DNA of 23,463 nt from contig NW_019091397.1 of assembly GCF_001949145.1 (NCBI RefSeq), forward strand, positions 47,472 to 70,934, written 5' to 3'. Of the stretch, positions 18,079-23,463 are shown piece by piece. The position numbers and the translations under genes were made by a program. This DNA is from Acanthaster planci. Lineage: Eukaryota; Echinodermata; Asteroidea; Valvatida; Acanthasteridae. The notes under the pieces are model-generated. The model had not been told where the DNA came from, did no database searches, and worked only from the letters and a program-made list of their open reading frames with translations. Each line of letters starts with the position of its first letter. The stretch's first letter is position 1.

Positions 18079-18120
18079 CTGATGAAAGGGAGAGGACTGA
18101 GCACGCAGTCCGAAACGTTG
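18079..18120 (+). ncRNA. Hammerhead-ribozyme-like motif
   Basis: CTGATGA at 18079-18085 and GAAAC at 18112-18116 flank a hairpin, GGACTG / CAGTCC (18094-18099 with 18106-18111). These are the conserved boxes of a hammerhead ribozyme in the right order. Against it, eight unpaired bases separate CTGATGA from the hairpin, and I could not build a good stem I from the flanks. Penelope-like retroelements and retrozymes carry such motifs, and the sequence after it looks like the tail of a dispersed retroelement. It may be a degraded copy. Confidence 0.25.
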
Positions 18121-18206
18121 AGTATACTCCCCGTTCTTTTCAGAACCACGCATACTCATAAGAGATATTCCTTCACATGGTGCTACCGCAAGCCTTTCCA
18201 CCTACG

Positions 18207-18352
18207 GCATAGTGTTGTAAGTATATGTTAGGACTCACCTCCACACTAGGGCCCCTAAAAACATGTACATGTACTTTGATAATGCAATGACAAACTACAA
18301 GATGTACCGGCAAAGTGTTGTAAGTACATGCTTGGACTCGCCTCCTCACTAG
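18207..18352 (+). repeat. 43-bp direct repeat, two copies 103 bp apart
   Basis: 18207-18249 and 18310-18352 share GCAnAGTGTTGTAAGTAnAT followed by GGACTC and CCTCC...CACTAG. Both include GTAAGT, a perfect splice-donor core. It looks like the remains of a tandemly repeated unit, perhaps linked to the hammerhead-like motif just upstream. Confidence 0.65.
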
Positions 18353-18636
18353 TAGTAGGAAATAGAAAGTTCAAGCGCACCTCCCCTTTCCTCCCCTTTC
18401 ACCCACCATCCGCGCCGGGGATTTCCACTTCACTGACCATGACCTTTTGACCCCGGTGCACTTTTTTGTCAACAACTCGTGACATGCACCGACCGCACAA
18501 ACAATCACTCTCAAACAAAAAAGGGAATTTCCCCTCGCTACAAGTCTCGACTTGCTCGGCCTGAACTCGTGACCTCTACTTACGGCTCTGTTCAAAGCAA
18601 AATAGGCTATGTTTACAACCGCCTTAAATAAATGGC
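18353..18636. other. Region before the polymerase, no gene
   Basis: No gene is supported. It might hold the terminal inverted repeat of the Polinton-type element, but the matching end would lie outside the window, so this cannot be tested here. Confidence 0.35.
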
Positions 18637-18648
18637 CTATATATAAAA
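18637..18648 (+). promoter_or_regulatory. TATA-like promoter ahead of the polymerase
   Basis: TATATATAAAAA lies about 20-30 bases before the ATG at 18668, in a very AT-rich leader that repeats TATATAAAAA right up to the start. A TATA box this close would leave almost no leader; true start site unknown. Confidence 0.35.
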
Positions 18649-18667
18649 ATAACAATATATAAAAAAC

Positions 18668-19844
18668 ATGTCAAGTCAATTCGATAGAAAAAATGAGAAA
18701 AATTTTCAAAACCTATATATAAATAGAGACATGAGCAACCCACAACACACACCTCTACTATCGACCTTTAATCGATTTAAGAAGGCGTTTTTAGAAGATT
18801 TTGTCAAGCAGTATAACATCCCATTACCGGCACCCAAGCGTACATTTGACACTAAACCCGAGCTCATTGAAGCCATACGGGCAGACCAGAAACAATTCAG
18901 GTACCTCCCGCGTCAGTCATATCGCCAGGTGTTGAAAACGGTTCAAAAATATAATATTCCTTTTGCACACTAGACAGATATGTTAAACAAGACTTTATTG
19001 AAGCGATTAAAGCTTACACTCAACCCGAGGAAATTGTGGAAGTTGACATTAGAAACGTCCGACGCTTTAAAGGTAACTACCGCAATTGGGAATTGATACC
19101 CCATTTCTTTGAATACGACCTCGTGCACTTTTTTGATTTTTACAAAACTTTCATCGAGAAGAAAGCATTGGAGGAGTTAAAGGAAGTGGGTTCTTACAAA
19201 TTGCAAACGGCTCTAAAAGTGCAGTTTAGATTGGAAAAACCTGAAAAAAACTGAATTTGGCGTATTCACCTTTCCGAGCAAAAATAAAACAGTTGCAACC
19301 AAAGCTGACGTGAAAGAGGCACTCGTTGAACAGAGGGAAATCGAGGACGTGGAGGCTCATACACAAAAAGGTTCTGGCTGGGTGTTTGATAAATTAAAAG
19401 CTTTTTACATCAACGTGGATAAATACAATCCGGTGGGTGCAACTTACATTCCATTACCTTTGCAATTGGGGCACAAAAAAGCGATTATAAATGTGGAAAA
19501 CAAAGATCAACAGTGTATCCGACGGGCACTGAGAGTGGCTTTAAAGTTATGTTCAGACTACGTCAAAAATCAGTTAGAAACAAAACCGAAATTTAGAATA
19601 AATAACGAGCGCACCTCGACTTACACAGAAGCAGATGGCCTAAATCTTACGAACATAAGCTTTCCAACACCCATATCTCAGATCCCGCGTATCGAATCAA
19701 GCGATCAATGTGTTTGGTTATGACAAAAAAGACGGCCTTTATATTCTTTATAAAAGCAAAAAAATGTCTGAACCTATAAATTTAGTTAATTTACCCAAGG
19801 TGAAAAGAGTCACCACTGCTGGATTAGAAACTTTTCTCGGTTGA
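18668..19844 (+). pseudogene. polB: Polymerase N-terminal region, four frame pieces
   Basis: Pieces: 18668-18973 (101 codons), 18970-19254, 19253-19723 and 19710-19844, each in a different frame from the one before. The third holds KGSGWVFDKLKAFYINV, then YNPVGATYIPLP and KAIINVENKDQQC, blocks I know from Polinton polymerases ahead of the exonuclease. The first piece might be a separate small gene, because its link to the second rests only on adjacency. Breaks at 19240-19253 fall in a run of A. Confidence 0.75.
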
Positions 19845-20871
19845 CGGGCGATATCGATCAACACAAAGGCCAAAAACACTGGTGCTTTAACTGCATGTCG
19901 CATTTTCAAACAGAAAAAAGTTCAGCAGGCATAAAGAAGATTGTCAAGGGTTAGATGCGGCTCCCTGTTAAGTCGAATTACCCGCCAAAGTCGAAAATAT
20001 TCTCAAATTATAAAAACAAACAAGCCGCCCCTTTTGTCATTTATGCTGATTTTGAGTCAGTTTTAGAAAAATTACCGCCAACAGATGCAAACACGGTCAA
20101 AACACAAACCAATAAACCTCGTGGCTACTCATACGCGGTCGTCAGATGTGACGGGATTGTCACTTTATATCAAACTTACAGGGGTGTTGACGCGGCGGTT
20201 AAATTTGTACAGTCGCTTTCTGAGGAAGCAGTCAAGATCAACGAAACGTTTAAAAATAAAGAGCCGATGGTCCGGTCACCAGAGTTACAAAAAATCTACG
20301 AAAATTGTAATCGCTGCTGGATCTGTGAAAAGCTTATCGGAAAAACAAAAGAATATCAGTGTCAGTGTCCAATTCCAAATGAATCAAAGACAGGTGCCGA
20401 GTTGATTTGTTTAACTTGCGAAAAACCCATCAACAAATTTCGAAAGGTAAGAGATCATTGTCACGTGACGGGAAAGTACCGGGTCCAGCACATGCCAGTT
20501 GTAATCTCAAGTTAAAAGTTGTCCCGAATCAAACGTCCATTCCGGTGATATTACACAATCTCGAGAAATATGACGCTCATCTGATAATGCAGGGCGCTCA
20601 CGAGTACAACGGGGAAGAAATAAAATTAATTGCGAAAAACACAGAAAACTACATCTCGTTTTCATTTGGCCAACTCAGGTTCTTAGACTCCTTTCATCTG
20701 GCGGCTTCGCTAGATCGGTTGTTTAAAAACTGTTCACCCGACGATTCTAACTTGCTTCATGAAAGGTTTTCAGAAAATACAAATTTAATGTTGGAAAAGG
20801 GAATTTACCCTTACAAATATATCGATTCCTTTGATCGGTTCCAAGAGACGAGCAGTAGACGCTTTTTATAG
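19832..20871 (+). pseudogene. polB: Polymerase exonuclease region
   Basis: A Cys motif (HWCFNCMSHF) comes first and is cut by the TAG at 19952. Then 19955-20515 carries the first exonuclease motif, FVIYADFES, with its Asp and Glu, and RDHCHVTGKYR. The frame changes near 20482 and continues with AHASCNL, HNLEKYDAHLIM (second exonuclease motif) and FLDSFHL to 20871. The catalytic Asp and Glu of both motifs are present. Confidence 0.85.
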
Positions 20872-22597
20872 CTCTCTGAAGCAGTCCACCGTGACCGAGC
20901 AAGAACATTTAAGAGCACAAAAAGTATGGCAAGCCTTTGGTTGTAAAAACCTAGGTGACTACCACTACCTATACGTGGAAACGGACGTGTTATTGCAAGC
21001 TGCTGTATTTGAGAACTTCCGTAAAGTCTGTACACAGAACTACAGCCTTGACCCGGCCAACTATTACACATTACCGGGTCTCTCTTGCGATGCATTGTTA
21101 AAACATTCAAGTATACAACTGGAACTACTGACGGACATTGATAAGCACTTGTTCTTTGAAAGGGCAAAAAGAGGTGGTATCTCTAGTAAGGGTGCAAAGC
21201 GATATGCAAAGGCGAACAATACGAGTTTACCTGACTACGACCCAAATCAACCGGAGTCTGATATCATTTTCCTAGACGCCAATAATTTATACGGTTGGGC
21301 CATGAGTCAGTATCTACCCACGGGTGAGTTTCAGTGGGTTGAAAACTTAGACAAATGTACTCTCGAGTTTATTTCCAAGTTACGAGCCGAAGACACGTGT
21401 GGTTACATGTTTGAAGTGACTTTAGACTATCCGCAGCACTTACACGATTTCCACAACGATTTCCCACTCGCCCCTGAAAATATGTCAATTCCCAATGAAT
21501 GGTTTTCAGGCTACCAACAAAATTTAATAGCAACGGAGAGCAAGTGACCTCGGTAGACAAACTCGTGACCACTTTAAGCACTAAACAAAAATATGTGGTT
21601 CACTATCGCACGTTGCAAAAGTACCTGGAACTCGGCCTTCAGTTACAAGAGGTACACCATGTCATGTCGTTTAAACAATGACCTTGAATGAAAAGCTACA
21701 TCGACAAAAATACCGAGTTACGCAAATTGGCCAAATCTGATTTGGAGAAGGATTTCTTCAAATTAATGAATAATTCTGTTTTTGACAAGACGATGGAAAA
21801 CGTGCGATATTGTATGGACGGTCATTTATTGAGGGACTTACAAGACGCTGAGAAATATAAAAAAAATAACTTTTAAACCAAATTACAAATCGACGGTACC
21901 ATTTAAAGAGTGCGATCTTTCATTTGTGGAAATGTATCGCGTAAAGACCAAGCTAAATAAGCCGATCTATTGCGGAGTAAGCGTGCTTGACCTATGTAAA
22001 ACTTTAATGTACGATTTCTATTACAGCGAACTGAAATCAAATTTTGGTGAAAAAGTAAATTTACTTTACACGGACACTGATTCTCTGTTAGTTCAGTCCA
22101 AACTGACGATTTAAACAGCTACCTGAGTAAAAAGCGCACATTATTGGACTTTAGTAATTATCCGCCCGATCATCGACTTTACGATTCAAAAAATAAAAAA
22201 GTCACCGGAAAATGATAGACGACTTTGGCGGCCAAACAATTTCAGAGGTCGTTTGTATACGTCCGAAATGTATTCGATCTTAACTACCGATCAAAATTTA
22301 AAGAAGGCGAAAGGGGTAACAAAAGTAGTAACTCAAAAAAACCTAACCCACGAGATGTATAAAAACTGCCTATTTGAACAAAAGCAGCACTTCAATAAAC
22401 AGCAATTATTTAGATCAGATAAACATCAAATGTACACCGTGTTGCAAAATAAGTTTAGTCTCTCGCCGTTAGACACAAAGCGCTATATATTACCAAACGG
22501 GGTTGATACGTTGGCTTACGGGCATTGTCAATCGAGAATTAGAGCATTTAAAGCAACTGACCTCGAGCGAGCTAAGCAATCTGTTAAGCTTAAGTGA
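20850..22597 (+). pseudogene. polB: Polymerase catalytic region
   Basis: 20831-21547 holds the third exonuclease motif (HYLYVETDVLL) and motif A (DANNLYGWAM). A frame change near 21530 leads to KYVVHYRTLQ, then TGA codons at 21679 and 21685, then [18 protein letters not shown] (motif B, with Asp where Gly is usual) to 21876. 21868-22114 holds motif C, YTDTDSL. Further pieces at 22102-22215, 22212-22283 and 22253-22597 complete the thumb and C-terminus (KRYILPNGVDTLAYGH). Confidence 0.85.
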
Positions 22598-22621
22598 GCG
22601 GAGCGAGCACAACGCGAATCG

Positions 22622-22627
22622 TTTATT
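22622..22627 (-). terminator. Possible AATAAA for the integrase
   Basis: Minus-strand AATAAA, about 160 bases past the integrase stop, within the 186-base gap between the two convergent genes. The match is weak because the hexamer is common in AT-rich DNA. Confidence 0.2.
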
Positions 22628-22783
22628 TATCACTGGGTTTACAACTCTAATTTTAAAGACAAAGAAAAAGCCCTCAATTTGGTTTTTGCGCAGTTAAGAC
22701 TCGGGCGGTAATTTGGTATCCTCAGGTACGACTTGAAGTTCCTCTTTGACGAAACTCCTATTTGGCCCGTTTAACAGATAATA

Positions 22784-23463
22784 CTAAGTGGGACCCGTTT
22801 TTATCCGCTTGCCTTTCACTCGTTTAAATTGACTGGTGCGCTTCTCCACTTGATAAACGTCCACTGACCAGACAGGATCTGTCGCCCTTCTGACGGTGCC
22901 GCCCTCTTGCTCGCCCGGGTAATATAAATACCGAACGACCACGCTTGGAGGTAATTCACGCGATGCGCTTTTAACAGGTGCACTCGGTGCTTGTTTCACT
23001 CGGTCTAATTTGACGGCTTCTGCAGGAACGGCATCAATTACACGCGTTTTTTCCTCGTTAACAATGTTATGACCTGGGGCAAGCGTTCTACCCATTCCAC
23101 GTTACGAACTCCTACGTTTAACATTTCTTGAGCGTATTGATGAACAAATAAACGCTCGGCTAAAGTGCGGTTAAACCTTTCCACGATCCCCTGCAACCTA
23201 TGAACACCCGGATCGCCCACTTGAATTTCTACCCCATGATTAATCATAACCATTATGAATTTGGGCCAAGTCAAGGGCGACCTTTTATAAATTTGTTTGC
23301 TCGCTTCGCTCACTTGCTCGGCCGTTTTTAACGGTTCTGCTTATTTATACCGCGAACCCACGTCTACTACGGTTAAAGCGTATTTAAACGTTTTTCTTTT
23401 AACACGGTCCTAGGGTAAATACAAGATATCCATTTGATGCGCTTCGTTTGGTTTGACCGATTC
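22784..23463 (-). pseudogene. int: Polinton-type integrase, broken, runs off the edge
   Basis: Retroviral-type (rve) integrase, which inserts the element into host DNA. From the window edge: HQMDILYL (first catalytic Asp), TAG, VVDVGSRYK, TAA, then KQIYKRSPLTWPKF, a short junction, QGIVERFNRTLAERLF (catalytic Glu) and a frame change between 23038 and 23095. The last frame carries RYLYYPGEQEGG and ATDPVWSVDVY, the C-terminal domain typical of Polinton integrases. The stretch that should hold the second Asp between WPKF and NHGVEI is missing. The N-terminal part lies beyond the window. Confidence 0.88.

Larger units (their letters stand above)
18668..22597 (+). pseudogene. polB: Polinton-type protein-primed DNA polymerase B, broken
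   Basis: About 1,300 codons' worth of sequence carries the whole enzyme in order: an N-terminal region (18668-19844), a small zinc-finger-like piece (19832-19954), the 3'-5' exonuclease with its three acidic motifs, a Cys/His motif (RDHCHVTGKYR), and the polymerase domain with [23 protein letters not shown] and YTDTDSL. In Polintons this enzyme copies the element using a terminal protein as primer. The frame changes about ten times, and stops occur at 19952, 21679 and 21685, so no active protein can be made as the sequence stands. The conserved motifs are largely intact. The start at 18668 was chosen because the ATG follows an AT-rich leader. The integrase lies tail to tail 186 bases downstream. 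Confidence 0.9.

Noticed and set aside
851-23463. One giant Polinton spanning the whole window
   Set aside because: The 17 kb between the zinc-ribbon gene and the polymerase holds unrelated transposons and no other Polinton genes.

Overview
The window looks like a stretch of animal nuclear genome dominated by transposable elements and their remains. Two degraded genes belong to a Polinton/Maverick-type element. A transposase pseudogene has an intron and a PHD-finger half. There are also several short inverted-repeat elements, minisatellites, and a few orphan exon-like pieces with good splice sites. The DNA is AT-rich by eye and full of dispersed TACATGTA palindromes, a texture I associate with marine invertebrates. 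I cannot name the species. There is no bacterial operon structure, and I found no rRNA, tRNA or CRISPR array.

Layout. 1-1360: mostly non-coding, with a small minus-strand cysteine-rich gene (851-1201) that has one in-frame stop and is followed by a tight hairpin and an AATAAA. 1500-5250: mostly non-coding, with minus-strand exon-like pieces (2241-2346, 3152-3286, 3418-3524, 5163-5245; also 1506-1792) that may be remains or real exons of an unrecognised gene, plus two inverted-repeat elements and a local duplication. 5458-5818: a MITE-like element. 6590-8743: a minus-strand transposase pseudogene, split by a 600-bp MITE that sits between two TA dinucleotides. 9195-10507: two minisatellites. 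11097-13247: a 2.15-kb terminal-inverted-repeat element with no recognisable transposase. 13687-14116: a Harbinger-like MITE and another inverted repeat. 14120-18600: almost no supportable genes, apart from one orphan open exon (16855-17186), a hammerhead-like motif (18079-18116) and short repeats. 18638-23463: a protein-primed family B DNA polymerase pseudogene on the plus strand (18668-22597), facing a retroviral-type integrase on the minus strand (22784 to the window edge).

How the parts relate. The polymerase and integrase are the two hallmark enzymes of self-synthesising Polinton elements. They lie tail to tail, and the rest of that element would lie beyond the right edge. Both are broken: the polymerase by about ten frame changes and three or more stops, the integrase by two stops, a frame change and loss of the segment around its second catalytic Asp. 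The transposase pseudogene is a separate DNA transposon lineage. It was later hit by an unrelated MITE, so the order of insertions can be read directly. Two otherwise different MITE families share a 21-bp internal module.
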